Positions 25,289 through 35,148 of a stretch of DNA of 40,264 nucleotides are shown here, piece after piece (position 1 is the stretch's first letter; every line of letters begins with the position of its first letter). The translations under genes and the position numbers were made by a program. The DNA lies in the NCBI GenBank assembly GCA_027578815.1, contig JANBTH010000071.1, positions 1-40,264 of the forward strand, read 5' to 3'. This DNA comes from Coemansia sp. RSA 1804. Taxonomy: Eukaryota; Kickxellomycota; Kickxellomycetes; Kickxellales; Kickxellaceae. The notes beneath the pieces are model-generated. The model searched no databases and had not been told where the DNA came from. It saw only the letters and a list, made by a program, of their open reading frames with translations.

Positions 25289-28200
25289 ATGAAGTTTGGC
25301 AAGTACCTCGAGGCAGAGCAGGTCCCAGAATGGGAAAAGATGTACGTCAACTACCGGGCACTCAAGCGGTTAGTCAAGAAGATAGCAGCGGCAAGAGAAG
25401 CACGACTGGCTGCTGGCGCATCGGAGGAGCGGACATCGCTTTTGCGACGCGCATCAACGTATCTCGGGTACAACAGTATTGGCATCCAGAGCGACAGTGG
25501 AAGTAGTCCCACAGGCGGCCCAACCGAGAGCAACACCAGCAGCGTTGGTCCGATGCAATCAGTAGGAGGGCCACTACCGTCACCACCGCCAGTTTTGGCC
25601 AGAACACACCCAATGCCTGGATCCCCAACCACGTGCCAGCGGATTCTACTCCAGCAGCAACAACATGAACAAAACGAACAAGGTAAAAACGGCACGGATA
25701 CGGGTGACGGAGAGAGGGGGTATTGCGCGGACGCAGGCTGCACATCGTGCAACCACTTCAATTCTGTCGTGTCCGCTACTCCGCAGCTGGCCCTGAGTAT
25801 GTCGGCGGCAAACTCTGGGAGAGTTGGGACCGTATCGGCCGATCTTGCTCACAGTGCAAACATAAAGCTGCCAATATCTGCACAGGATACGTTCTCCGAG
25901 ACAGTCAGGCGGCGGAGTAGGACGCCCATTGTCTCTGGCGATTACATGACCGATGGTAAGTCCGATAACAACATAACAAACAAGCAGACAAGCAAACAGA
26001 CACAAGTTATCATCATCTGGTTCTCTCTCACATTGTCGTCTGGTGTCTGTTTATGACTTATTTATTACTCGTGCTATTGTGTAATATGGCCTGGGTCTGC
26101 GTCATTCAGGTGCGCAATAGCCCCTGAGTCTTGCAGATTTTCTTCGCCAATTGTATTTTTCTACATCAGCAACACACGAACAAATGTCGTGGAGAAAAAA
26201 AAAGGCAGTGACTTTTTTCCCCCCATATGTTTATCATCCAGAGTCACAAAAGAAGCACTGCAGCATCGTTTCATCTCTCCCCTTCCCTGTTCGCCTTTCT
26301 TTTTTTGACCAGCAATGCCAGCCGTAGTTAGTTGGGGGTGGTCCAGGAAAGCTGAAACGTAGGGAAAATAAAATAAACATGTAGTGGAATGGAATGCATG
26401 GCGTTCTCTTCTGGCTTGACTATCACGGGTCATATTGCCTTGAATATTACAAATCGCAAAAAAGATAGTCACAAACGGCTTCCTGTTTGTAGGATCAATT
26501 AAAACAATATGATGCATCCGAGAATATGACAACCGATTGATTCCTCTTCCTCCTTTTCTTCTGTCCAAACACCAGGTACACGTGGGGTCATGGATTGGAC
26601 GATAAGAAATATGACACTGAAATCATAAATGTCTAATAATGCGAGCCTTTTTTATTTTTGCTGTCCCTTGCATGCAATGCACAACTGCCATTCCCCAATG
26701 CTTGTTGTGCACTTGCGGTATTGGTGGTGGTGGTGGTGGCGATTGATGCTACTTATCATTTATGATGTATAGACGAGTTCAATACCCAGCTGCACGAAAG
26801 AATGAGCGAGGAGCAAGAGTTCTTTGAAAAGGTCGAGCAGGAGCTGACCAAGGTCAACGACTTTTACAGACAGAAGCAGACGCTGTTCCAGACGCGGCTG
26901 GACAACATCAAGAGGCAGCAGGAGATATACGACACGATGCTTGGCGAGGAGCTCGAGGCATCAGCGCTGATGAGGACCTCCAGCATCGATCAGGGCAGAG
27001 CAATGTTCAGTCGCGTGGCGGCCGGCGGCAGCGGTAACAAGCAGCGGGAATTCGAGCCCAGCACACAGCTCCGGGCGGCCAGGAACAGACTCAAGAGCGC
27101 AATGCTGGAGGCGTATCGGGGCATGGAGCTACTGAAGAACTACCGCGTGCTGTGCTACACGGCGTTTGTCAAGGCGCTGAAGAAGTACCAGAAGACGGCG
27201 GGATGGTGTCGGGGCACGGACCACATGCTGGGCAGGGTGGACGGTTGCTACATTGCGACGTCGGAGCGGCTGAACGCAATGTCGGCGGAGCTGGAAGGCA
27301 TGTTCGTGAGCCGGTACGCCGGCGGGTCGCGGTCGAAAGGAATGGAGAAGCTGCGTGTGAGTGCTGGTGGTGGCGGCGGTGGCAGCCCATCGTGCGTGTT
27401 CCGATGCGGACTGATGCTGGGCGCATCGGCGCCGCTGATTGCGCGCGCGGTGTACGAGGCAAACCTGCTGGCCAACGAGGACCGCGTTCCATACCACCGA
27501 CAGCTGCTGCAGCTGTACGGCGGCATCTACCTGATACTGCTCTTTGCCGTTCTGTTCTCGCTCAACATCATGGCGTGGGCGCGCGCACATGTCAACTACC
27601 GTTTCATATTCGAGGTGGATCCGCGCGACTACCTGGACTCGTGGCAGTTTCTGGAGATATCGTCGGTGTTTGTGCTGGTCACAAGCTGCGTGTTCTGGGC
27701 CAACTTTGGGCTGCACATCGACCGCAGCTCGTATATCTGCATCTACGTGCTCATTGGCACGCTGCTTGGTGCGCTGCTGTTGCCCATCGATGTGTTTTAC
27801 TGGACGTCGCGGCGCTGGCTGATGCGGTCGCTCTGGCGACTGCTGCTGTCTGGCTTCTACCGCGTGGAATTCCGCGACTTCTTCCTGGGTGACGAGATGT
27901 GCAGTCTGACGTACACGTTCTCAATGGTGCTTGTTTTCGGATGCGCCAGCGCCAACCACTGGTCGGATCTGGACGACGTCTGCGACACCACGCAGTGGTG
28001 GTCCAACGCTGCGTTCCTGATGCTGCCCAACCTTCTGCGGCTGCTTCAGTGCATCCGCCGCTTCCTAGATTCAGGCGATGCCTTCCCGCATCTCGCCAAC
28101 GGCGCCAAGTATGCATCAACCATCATTACCATTTGGCTTGCATCTGCCAACCGCATCGCCGGCGGCACCGCGTGGCGGTCGCTGTGGGTTGCCAGCGCAA

Positions 28201-28682
28201 TCGTCAACTCGTGCTTCACGTCGCTGTGGGATCTGCTGATGGACTGGGGGCTGTTTGAGTCGCACAGCAAGCACCGCTTTCTGCGGTCCGAGCTCAAGTT
28301 CGAGCGCGCCTGGGTTTACTACGTCGCTATAGTCGTTGATGTTCTGCTGCGCTTCTTCTGGATCACGCAGATCTCGCCCAGCTTCTTCTCTTTCGGCCAC
28401 AAGTTCCACCAGGCAACCATGGCGTACATTGCGGCAGTGCTGGAGGTTGTGCGTCGCTTCCTGTGGAATTTCTTCCGCGTTGAAAACGAACATATCAGCA
28501 ATTGCGGCCAGTTCCGCGCTACCACCGACATTCCGCTGCCATTCAACCTCCCCAAGCCCCAGGACGAAGCCCGTGTGGCGGCCGCCTTCCGCAACGAGTT
28601 TGAGCACGACTACGAGGCAGTCTCCGTCGCATCGCCACGCATTCCAAACTCGGCACCGCCGTCGCCACCACTGGCGCCCTAG
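25289..28682 (+). CDS. XPR1/SYG1 family SPX-EXS phosphate exporter (two exons)
   Basis: Plasma-membrane phosphate exporter gated by inositol pyrophosphates through its SPX domain (known for human XPR1). Exon 1 is 25289-25955 and exon 2 is 26773-28682; removal of the 817-nt intron joins GDYMTD to DEFNTQLHERMSEEQ in frame, for 858 residues. Exon 1 starts with the SPX helix MKFGKYLEAEQVPEWEKMYV followed by NYRALKRLVKK, the basic phosphate-sensing face. A long low-complexity insertion follows. Exon 2 resumes SPX with EFFEKVEQELTKVNDFYRQK and LLKNYRVLCYTAFVKALKKYQKT. Then come several hydrophobic spans and the EXS domain from about residue 610, with NLLRLLQCIRRFLDSGDAFPHLANGAKYAS and FTSLWDLLMDWGLF. 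Yeast Syg1 is 902 residues. The unspliced ATG at 26802 would lose half of SPX. It converges on SLX1 with only 9 nt between stops. Confidence 0.93.
25956..26772 (+). other. 817-nt intron splitting the SPX domain of the XPR1-like gene
   Basis: Donor GTAAGT at 25956 and acceptor ATGTATAG ending at 26772; phase after the first codon base. Both flanks are conserved SPX sequence that aligns when joined. It contains a (TGG)6 run at 26722-26739. It is about four times longer than the other two introns here. No exon-like segment is visible inside it. Confidence 0.85.
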
Positions 28683-28691
28683 TCGCCAGAC

Positions 28692-29718
28692 TCATCCTGC
28701 CTGCGCATACGCTCGCACTGCCTGGCCCCACACAAACGGCTTCTGGCAGTTCGAACACCACGCCATCGTCGGCAGCAATGGCGCGCCTGCTCGGGCTCCG
28801 CGCCCTGTCTCGGATCCACCAGCCATATGCGCTGCCAGACAGCTCAGATGCCACGACGCCGGACACGCGCTGCATGCGCCCCACGGACGGCTCTCCACCA
28901 GCGTCTCCTGGCAGATACTGCATGCTTCGTCGGCCGCTGGAAGCCCCAGATACGCTGTAGCTGTTGATGCCTGCTCGAATACGCGCGCAATGTCGCCTTG
29001 GATAATACGCATGTGTCCGGGCACACCGCGGCTCCCTTGTTGTTGCTGCTGCGATCTGGCAACGAGGTCTCCATGCAGATCATCGTCGGAGCAGACGATC
29101 TCCAGCGGCCAGAATCTGAACGGCGCAACCGCAACCATTGCAACCAGCGCCACCAGCTTTGTCTCCAGCTTCTTTTGCGCCGATCCATAGAGCACGCGTC
29201 TGCTGTCGAACGGCACGCCATCGTCAGCGGCTGCATCGGCTGCGTGTCGCGACATGTGCGGGTTCTGCCACGCCCACTCGAACTGCAGCGCCGCCGCCTT
29301 GGACGGAAATCCGTGTACAATCGCGGCCATTTCCCTAAGACAGGCAATGTTAGCAATTAGGACAAGAAGCAATAGTAATGGTATTTGCTAGAAATAGATA
29401 GCAGCACACTAGTTAGTGGAAATACGTGTGACTTTGTCGGAGGTTTTCTATTTCGTTTCTCTCCGACTAATTGATTGAACAGGCCCACTCCATTCATTAT
29501 GCACGATGGCAATAGAAATAATAGGCGTACCATGGCCTTCTCTTGCGCGTTGCAACAGCTCCAGCGGTTATCTCGCCGTTGTGTTGCCTTAGCCTGCGCA
29601 CTGGGTCGGGCGTTGACCCAACGTACACATGGTTTCTGCTCCCTTTCTTCAGCGATCGCAGCAGATAGCAGCAGTAGAAGCCGCACACTGAGAATCGAAC
29701 GTCTGGCGCTTCCTCCAT
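28692..29718 (-). CDS. SLX1: Structure-specific endonuclease subunit SLX1 (two exons)
   Basis: Catalytic subunit of the SLX1-SLX4 nuclease that cuts branched DNA such as Holliday junctions and flaps. Exon 1 is 29718-29531 and exon 2 is 29334-28692 (minus). Removing a 196-nt GTACGC...TTAG intron joins ATRKRRPW to EMAAIVHGFPSK in frame, giving 276 residues. The GIY-YIG domain spans about residues 14-95: FYCCYLLRSL, HVYVGSTPDPVRRLRQHNGE (with the catalytic arginine) and AALQFEWAWQ, whose Glu82 is the expected metal-binding residue. A C-terminal SLX1-type RING/zinc-binding domain follows: CSIC, CSAC, then SWHLSCLAAH and CSNC. Exon 1 extends upstream only to a GTG, so the ATG at 29718 is taken. 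SLX4 is not in this window. Confidence 0.93.
29335..29530 (-). other. Intron in SLX1
   Basis: 196 nt, donor GTACGC after CCATG and acceptor GTCTTAG before GGAAATGG, splitting the Trp codon of the conserved RPWE segment. The donor resembles that of the NDUFB10-like intron (GTACGT). Confidence 0.9.
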
Positions 29719-30471
29719 ATTTCCATACAGACTGCAGGCAGATTGCGAGGGAGCGGAGGAGAGGTAGCGAGCCGCGGACACGTGGGTGGAGCGGTGGATG
29801 GTGGTTGTGCTGTGATATCAAGGATCCTGCAAAAAAGTCTCTGTAACCAGCGGATGGACCATGGAAACAAGGTTTTGAAAGTAAACAAAACAAGAAAAGG
29901 ATGAGCTGCTGCCAAACCCAACGGATCTCCCCTCCTTTATTTTGTTGAAGCGTTGGTTTGGGGAAGAGAAAAAGCAGGGGCCTTTTTTCTTTCTCTTATC
30001 ATGCTTGCTTTGTCCGCATGCCACTCTCGTGCCTGATTTGGGGCGCGGGCTCTTGCGGATTTCGCTCATGACGCCGCCGCCTAGTAAAAAAAAAGTAAAG
30101 CAGAAGAAAAAAATTTCTCCGATATGGCTCGCTCGCCTAATCTTTATTCCACATCAAAGTGCAATAAATTAAAAAGAATGGGGGGCCATTGTTCGCTCAA
30201 GCTTACGGTAAAAACAGAAACTACGGGCTGTACGAAGGGAGGCGAGGTTCCTTTTTATATTTTTAGCGCATACACTCGTAAGTCTTTCCTCTTTATTCTC
30301 CTTTTTCCGGTTCTTTTTATCTTTTTGTTTCCTTTCCTACTCTATTCTCTTTTTATTCTTTTTTCCCGCTCTTTTCCTTGGAAGAAAAAAGGAGCCTATT
30401 TTTGTCTCAATCTTATTTTGACACACACGCACATTCACTTACACACACGCGCAAGCTGCGACAAATAAGCC
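29719..30471. promoter_or_regulatory. Divergent intergenic region between SLX1 and OGDH E1
   Basis: 753 nt. The half next to OGDH is strongly pyrimidine-rich (30255-30385) and then CA-rich just before the ATG (30420-30452, ACACACACGC repeated twice), which resembles the promoter and leader of a highly expressed gene. The A-rich run at 30085-30115 may be a nucleosome-poor tract. No gene is supported. Confidence 0.45.
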
Positions 30472-33400
30472 ATGGCCAGTCTGCTTAGAGCCGCTCGCAG
30501 TCAGGCACTGCGCCAGCGCACGGTTGGGGCTGCCTCGTCGCTGTTCCTTCGCCACAGCTACCCGTCAGCGCTGCTGTCCCTGTCAGCTCGGAAGACGCTC
30601 ACGACGTCAACCGCTGCTGGCTCAGCCTCTGCGCCAACGACCACGGGCCCGCCGCACCCGAGCGAGTCGTTTCTGTCGGGCAACGTGACGCCGTACATTG
30701 AGGAGATGTACGAGGCGTACATCAAGGACCCGGAGTCGGTGCATGTCAGCTGGCGCAGCTACTTCAAGAACGTCGACAAGGGGCTGAAGCCTGGTCTTGC
30801 GTTCCAGACGGCGCCCAGTCTGATCTCGGCAACCGCAATCAACCCGGCAAGCGACGCGGCGTCCAACCTGTCTGGACTGCAGGGGAACCCCGAGGTCGTC
30901 GACCATCTCAAGGTGCAGCTGATGGCGCGCGCGTACCAGGTGCGCGGACACTACCTGGCCAAGCTGGACCCGCTCGGGATCCAGGTGCCCGAGCCGGGCT
31001 CTGTGTCGGCCACGGAGCTCAGTCCCAGCTACTACGGGTTCACGGAGAAGGACATGGACCGCAAGTTCACGCTTGGCCCTGGAGTGCTGCAGAACTTTGC
31101 CAACGCCGGACACAAGGAGATGACGCTGCGCGAGATCGTCAAGACGCTCGAGAAGGTGTACTGCGGCCACGTTGGTGTGGAGTACACGCACATTGCGGAT
31201 CGCGGACAGTGCGACTGGATCCGCGAGCGCTTCGAGGTGCCCGAGCGCTTCAACTACAGCAAGGAGCAAAAGTTCCGCATGCTTGATCGGCTGATCTGGG
31301 GAAGCAGCTTTGAGAAGTTCGCGTCGACAAAGTGGCCCAGCCAGAAGCGGTTTGGGCTGGAGGGCTGCGAGTCGCTGATCCCCGGGATGAAGGAGCTGAT
31401 TGACCACTCTGTTGATCTGGGCGTCGAGTCGATCATCATGGGCATGGCGCATCGTGGGCGGCTCAACGTGCTCAGCAACGTGGTGCGCAAGCCAAACGAG
31501 TCGATCTTCTGCGAGTTCTCAGGCGAGCTGGAGCCGACCAACGAGGGCTCGGGCGACGCAAAGTACCACCTTGGCATGAACTTTGACCGGCCCACGCCCA
31601 ACGGCAAGCGCGTGCACCTGTCGCTGCTTGCCAACCCGTCGCATCTGGAGGCAACGGATCCGGTTGTGCTGGGCAAGACGCGCGCGCAGCAGATGTACAC
31701 CAACGACTCCGCGCGCACACGCACGATGCCGCTGCTGGTGCACGGCGACGCAGCGTTTGCGGCGCAGGGCGTCGTGTACGAGACGCTCGGCTTCAGCGAC
31801 CTGCCCGGATACGCGACGGGCGGCACGGTGCACGTGATCGTCAACAACCAGGTGGGCTTCACCACGGATCCGCGGTTTGCGCGGTCGACGCTGCATCCGT
31901 CGGAGATCGCAAAGTCGATCAGCGCGCCGATTGTGCACGTGAACGCGGACGACGTCGAGTCGGTTGTGTTTGCGTTTTCGTTTGCGGCGGAGTGGCGGCA
32001 GACGTTCCACAAGGACATCGTCATCGACCTTGTCGGGTACCGGCGGCACGGGCACAACGAGGCGGACCAGCCGTCGTTCACGCAGCCGCTGATGTACAAG
32101 CGCATCAAGCAGCAGCAGCCGGTGCTGGAGACCTACGTGGCCCAGCTGGTGGGCGAGGGAACATTCACCAAGGCGGAGATCGAGGAGAGCAAGAAGCGCG
32201 TGTGGAACATGCTGGAGGAGTCGTACAAGAACAGCAAGGACTACAAGCCGTCGAGCACCGAGTGGCTGTCGTCGGCGTGGCCGGGCTTCAAGTCCCTGGC
32301 CGAGCTGGCCACCGAGGCCACGCCGGCGTATCCGACCGGAGCAGCCGACGAGATCATCAGCCACGTCGGCAAGTTCATCTCGTCGGTGCCGTCGGACTTC
32401 AACGCGCATCCGCTGCTGAAGAAGATCTTCAAGGCGCGCGCCGAGGCGCTGGAGTCGGGCAAGAGCATTGACTGGGCCACGGCCGAGGCGCTTGCGTTTG
32501 GAACGCTGCTGCTGGAGGGCAAGCATGTGCGCCTGAGCGGCCAGGACTGCGAGCGCGGCACGTTCTCGCATCGCCACGCGGTGCTGCACGACCAGACCAA
32601 CGAGCGGCAGTACACGCAGCTGGCCAGCCTGAGCCCCACGCAGGCGCCGTTCTCGGTCAGCAACTCGTCGCTGTCCGAGTACGGCGTGCTCGGGTACGAG
32701 CTCGGGTACTCGCTGGCCAACCCCAATGCGCTGGTGATGTGGGAGGCCCAGTTCGGCGACTTTGCCAACACCGCACAGGTCATCATCGACCAGTTCATCG
32801 CAGCCGGCGAGAAGAAGTGGCTGCAGCGCACGGGGCTCACCATGCTGCTGCCGCACGGGTTCGACGGGCAGGGCTCGGAGCACTCGTCGGCGCGCATCGA
32901 GCGGTATCTGCAGCTGTGCGACGAGCACCCGTACATCTTCCCGTCGCCCGACAAGCTGGCGCGGCAGCACCAGGACTGCAACATGCAGGTGGTGTACCCA
33001 ACAACGCCGGCCAACTACTTCCACGCGCTGCGTCGGCAGATCTACCGCGACTACCGCAAGCCGCTGGTGGTGATGACGTCCAAGAAGCAGCTGCGCTTCC
33101 CGCTGTGCAAGTCCGACCTCGCCGACCTGACCGGCAACACGTTCTTCCAGCGCTACATCCCGGAGCCGCACCCAACGGCGGGCGACTTCACGCTTGTTGC
33201 GCCAGAGGAGATCCGCACGCACGTGCTGTGCACGGGCCAGGTGTACTACGCGCTGCTGCAGGCGCGCGAGCTCAACGGCGTGCGCGACGTGGCGATCTCG
33301 CGCATCGAGCAGCTGCATCCGTTCCCCTGGGACGTTGTGCGCGACCACATTGAGAAGTACCCGAACTGCGAGTTCGTGTGGGCGCAGGAGGAGCCGCTCA

Positions 33401-33630
33401 ACATGGGCTCGTGGGCGCATGTCGAGCCGCGGCTGCGCACCGTCTTCAACAACACCGACAGCCACCGCGGCAAGGCCATCCGCTACGCCGGCCGCGATCC
33501 CTCGGGCCCCGTGGCCACCGGCAACCACAAGCAGCACGTCTTTGAGGAGTGGGCCCTGACCTCGCAGGCTCTGTTCGGCGAGGCGCGCAAGCCGTCCGAC
33601 GTTGTGTCTGGCGTGCCCAAGTGGAAGTAG
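30472..33630 (+). CDS. KGD1: 2-oxoglutarate dehydrogenase E1 component, mitochondrial
   Basis: Thiamine-diphosphate enzyme of the TCA cycle that decarboxylates 2-oxoglutarate and passes the succinyl group to E2. The product is 1052 residues in one exon, with the ATG in a good CAAGCCATGG-like context. The presequence is basic (MASLLRAARSQALRQRTVGA). The E1-specific N-terminal segment follows (LSGNVTPYIEEMYEAYIKDPESVHVSWRSYF). The active-site core contains IMGMAHRGRLNVLSNVVRKP, the thiamine-diphosphate/Mg segment GDAAFAAQG...VNNQVGFTT, and GYRRHGHNEADQPSFTQPLMY. The pyrimidine-binding half has SEYGVLGYELGYSLANPNAL and the HGFDGQGSEHSSARIERYLQ loop. The C-terminus ends KPSDVVSGVPKWK. Nearly all third positions are G or C, the strongest codon bias in the window, fitting high expression. 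It converges on the PI31-like gene. Confidence 0.97.
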   Translation: MASLLRAARSQALRQRTVGAASSLFLRHSYPSALLSLSARKTLTTSTAAGSASAPTTTGPPHPSESFLSGNVTPYIEEMYEAYIKDPESVHVSWRSYFKNVDKGLKPGLAFQTAPSLISATAINPASDAASNLSGLQGNPEVVDHLKVQLMARAYQVRGHYLAKLDPLGIQVPEPGSVSATELSPSYYGFTEKDMDRKFTLGPGVLQNFANAGHKEMTLREIVKTLEKVYCGHVGVEYTHIADRGQCDWIRERFEVPERFNYSKEQKFRMLDRLIWGSSFEKFASTKWPSQKRFGLEGCESLIPGMKELIDHSVDLGVESIIMGMAHRGRLNVLSNVVRKPNESIFCEFSGELEPTNEGSGDAKYHLGMNFDRPTPNGKRVHLSLLANPSHLEATDPVVLGKTRAQQMYTNDSARTRTMPLLVHGDAAFAAQGVVYETLGFSDLPGYATGGTVHVIVNNQVGFTTDPRFARSTLHPSEIAKSISAPIVHVNADDVESVVFAFSFAAEWRQTFHKDIVIDLVGYRRHGHNEADQPSFTQPLMYKRIKQQQPVLETYVAQLVGEGTFTKAEIEESKKRVWNMLEESYKNSKDYKPSSTEWLSSAWPGFKSLAELATEATPAYPTGAADEIISHVGKFISSVPSDFNAHPLLKKIFKARAEALESGKSIDWATAEALAFGTLLLEGKHVRLSGQDCERGTFSHRHAVLHDQTNERQYTQLASLSPTQAPFSVSNSSLSEYGVLGYELGYSLANPNALVMWEAQFGDFANTAQVIIDQFIAAGEKKWLQRTGLTMLLPHGFDGQGSEHSSARIERYLQLCDEHPYIFPSPDKLARQHQDCNMQVVYPTTPANYFHALRRQIYRDYRKPLVVMTSKKQLRFPLCKSDLADLTGNTFFQRYIPEPHPTAGDFTLVAPEEIRTHVLCTGQVYYALLQARELNGVRDVAISRIEQLHPFPWDVVRDHIEKYPNCEFVWAQEEPLNMGSWAHVEPRLRTVFNNTDSHRGKAIRYAGRDPSGPVATGNHKQHVFEEWALTSQALFGEARKPSDVVSGVPKWK

Positions 33631-33774
33631 GCTTTTTCTTTATCCCTTCTTTCTTCGTCGTCACTCTTACCAACGTAGACCATGTTCACACACAAGGGCT
33701 GCAAGGTGCTTACAAATGCTTTGATGGAAAAAGAAAAAGTTGGGCTTCATCTGACTATAAAAAGGGGATCTAGC

Positions 33775-34431
33775 TCAGAGGAATGTATCGGGTCCGCCGT
33801 TCCCAAACCCGCTGCTGCCGCCGAACCCGAATCCGCGGCCGCCGGGCGGAGGGAGGGCGTCGGGATCCGGCTCGCCGCTGAAGTGCGCGCCGCCGCCGCC
33901 TCTCCCTCTGCCGCCGCGCCCGCGCCCAGGCATCCCGCCCGGCGCCTCGCCAAACGGCACGATGGGATCGAACCGCGCGCCCTGCGGCACTGCGCCGGGC
34001 GGCAGTCTCTGCGGCCCAGCAAACGGATCCGCGTCGCCAGGGCCGATGTTGCTGCCGCTGCTTCCGCCGCCGCCACTACCGCCTATTGCGCGCGGCCCAA
34101 ACAGCGGGTGGTCCGTGCCCACAAACATGCCGCCGCCGCTGCTTGTTACTCTCATGGGGTCGTTGAATTCCGGCAACGGCGGCCGCAGGTCGTCGCCGCC
34201 AATGCCCGCGCACTGGCCCGGGCGGGGCGCGTGCTGCGTGTACTCGTCGTTCTCGGTGTCCTGGTTCAGCAGCCTGCTGCCTGGATGCAGCGCCCGGGGC
34301 CCCGCCTCGTCTGTCCGCTGCTGTCCGGCGCTGGTGCTCGTTTCTCTGCGCTCCGACAGCCGCTCCTCCGCCCTGTTTTCCATGTCTCCGTCTCCTCCTG
34401 GGTTGTTGCTGTTTATTCCCTGCTGGCTCAT
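33775..34431 (-). CDS. PI31-like proteasome regulator, C-terminal domain only
   Basis: PI31 (PSMF1; yeast Fub1) binds the 20S proteasome and acts as regulator or transport adaptor. From the ATG at 34431 the protein is 218 residues; the frame extends 13 codons further only to a TTG. Residues about 79-197 match the PI31 proline/glycine-rich C-terminal region: GGDDLRPPLPEF, the GGMFVGTDHPLFG segment, then RLPPGAVPQGARFDPIVPFG and PDPDALPPPGG. An extra Arg-Gly patch (GRGRGGRGRGGGG) is inserted. The last residues are DTFL; PI31 proteins usually end in a hydrophobic-Tyr-X motif, so here phenylalanine replaces tyrosine. The usual N-terminal FP domain (about 150 residues) is missing. A pyrimidine tract ending TTGCACAG upstream (about 34460-34515, minus) could be an intron acceptor, so a missed 5' exon is possible, but no FP-like exon was seen. 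Confidence 0.8.
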   Translation of the reverse strand: MSQQGINSNNPGGDGDMENRAEERLSERRETSTSAGQQRTDEAGPRALHPGSRLLNQDTENDEYTQHAPRPGQCAGIGGDDLRPPLPEFNDPMRVTSSGGGMFVGTDHPLFGPRAIGGSGGGGSSGSNIGPGDADPFAGPQRLPPGAVPQGARFDPIVPFGEAPGGMPGRGRGGRGRGGGGAHFSGEPDPDALPPPGGRGFGFGGSSGFGNGGPDTFL

Positions 34432-35148
34432 TTCGAAATTCAAGGTAGTCTCGCTCTGTGCAATGTACAAGAATATAATAAGGTATGTGAAGAGAAAAAA
34501 AAGAGAAAGAAACGAAAAAGCAGACTTTGCAGACAGAAAAAGAAAAAGAGCTGGTTATTGTGACTGCAGACGTCATCCCCTATTATCCGACTGCGGTTGG
34601 CCAAAATCCAATTAAAGGGTAAAAATAGTGTATTATTTTTGCAAATAGGAGCTGATGGATGTTAGCATTCGATAGTGCTGCCATGTAGGGTTTGATGCTT
34701 TGTTTTCATACGAGATAAAGAAAGTGGCCAATGCTATGAAAAATAACGTCGATGTTCTCAACGTCACCGTGGTTTTAACAAGGCTTTATATCGTCCGCGC
34801 TCAGAGAAACAGACGGCTGGGCCCTTTGGATGTTTGTCTCCAAGGAAAACAATCAAATGTCGAGTTTGCGCCTCATTCCTTTTGTTGCTAGTGTAGACAA
34901 TGCACTAATGCATTCTATTCTTATCCTGTCTAAAATTTTAATATAGTCATCTACTAGGCTTTTTTCTCTACGTTTTTACGTTTTTTCTTCTACTAGTTTA
35001 TTCTTTCTCTTCATTTCATGCATCTAGTTGCCTTATGCTTTAGTATCTCTAGTTCCTCAGCAGTCAAAATACATGTTATTATATAATTTCACTCTCAAAA
35101 ACTGTAACCTTTTGCTTACATTCATTTTGCCTAACGGTTCGACTAACC
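34432..35148. promoter_or_regulatory. Divergent intergenic region between the PI31-like gene and the P5B ATPase
   Basis: 717 nt, AT-rich. On the minus strand a pyrimidine tract (34480-34555) ends in an acceptor-like TTGCACAG next to the PI31-like start. No FP-domain exon or other coding exon is recognisable on either strand. The 35000-35148 part is the presumed P5B promoter and leader. Confidence 0.4.

Noticed and set aside
26161..26568. Antisense open frame within the XPR1-like intron
   Set aside because: It begins at TTG, has no recognisable domain and lies in AT-rich intron sequence.
31519..33537. 672-codon open frame antisense to OGDH
   Set aside because: It is a by-product of the extreme G/C third-position bias of OGDH, which removes antisense stops. 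Its translation is Val/Arg/Leu/His-rich with no domain.
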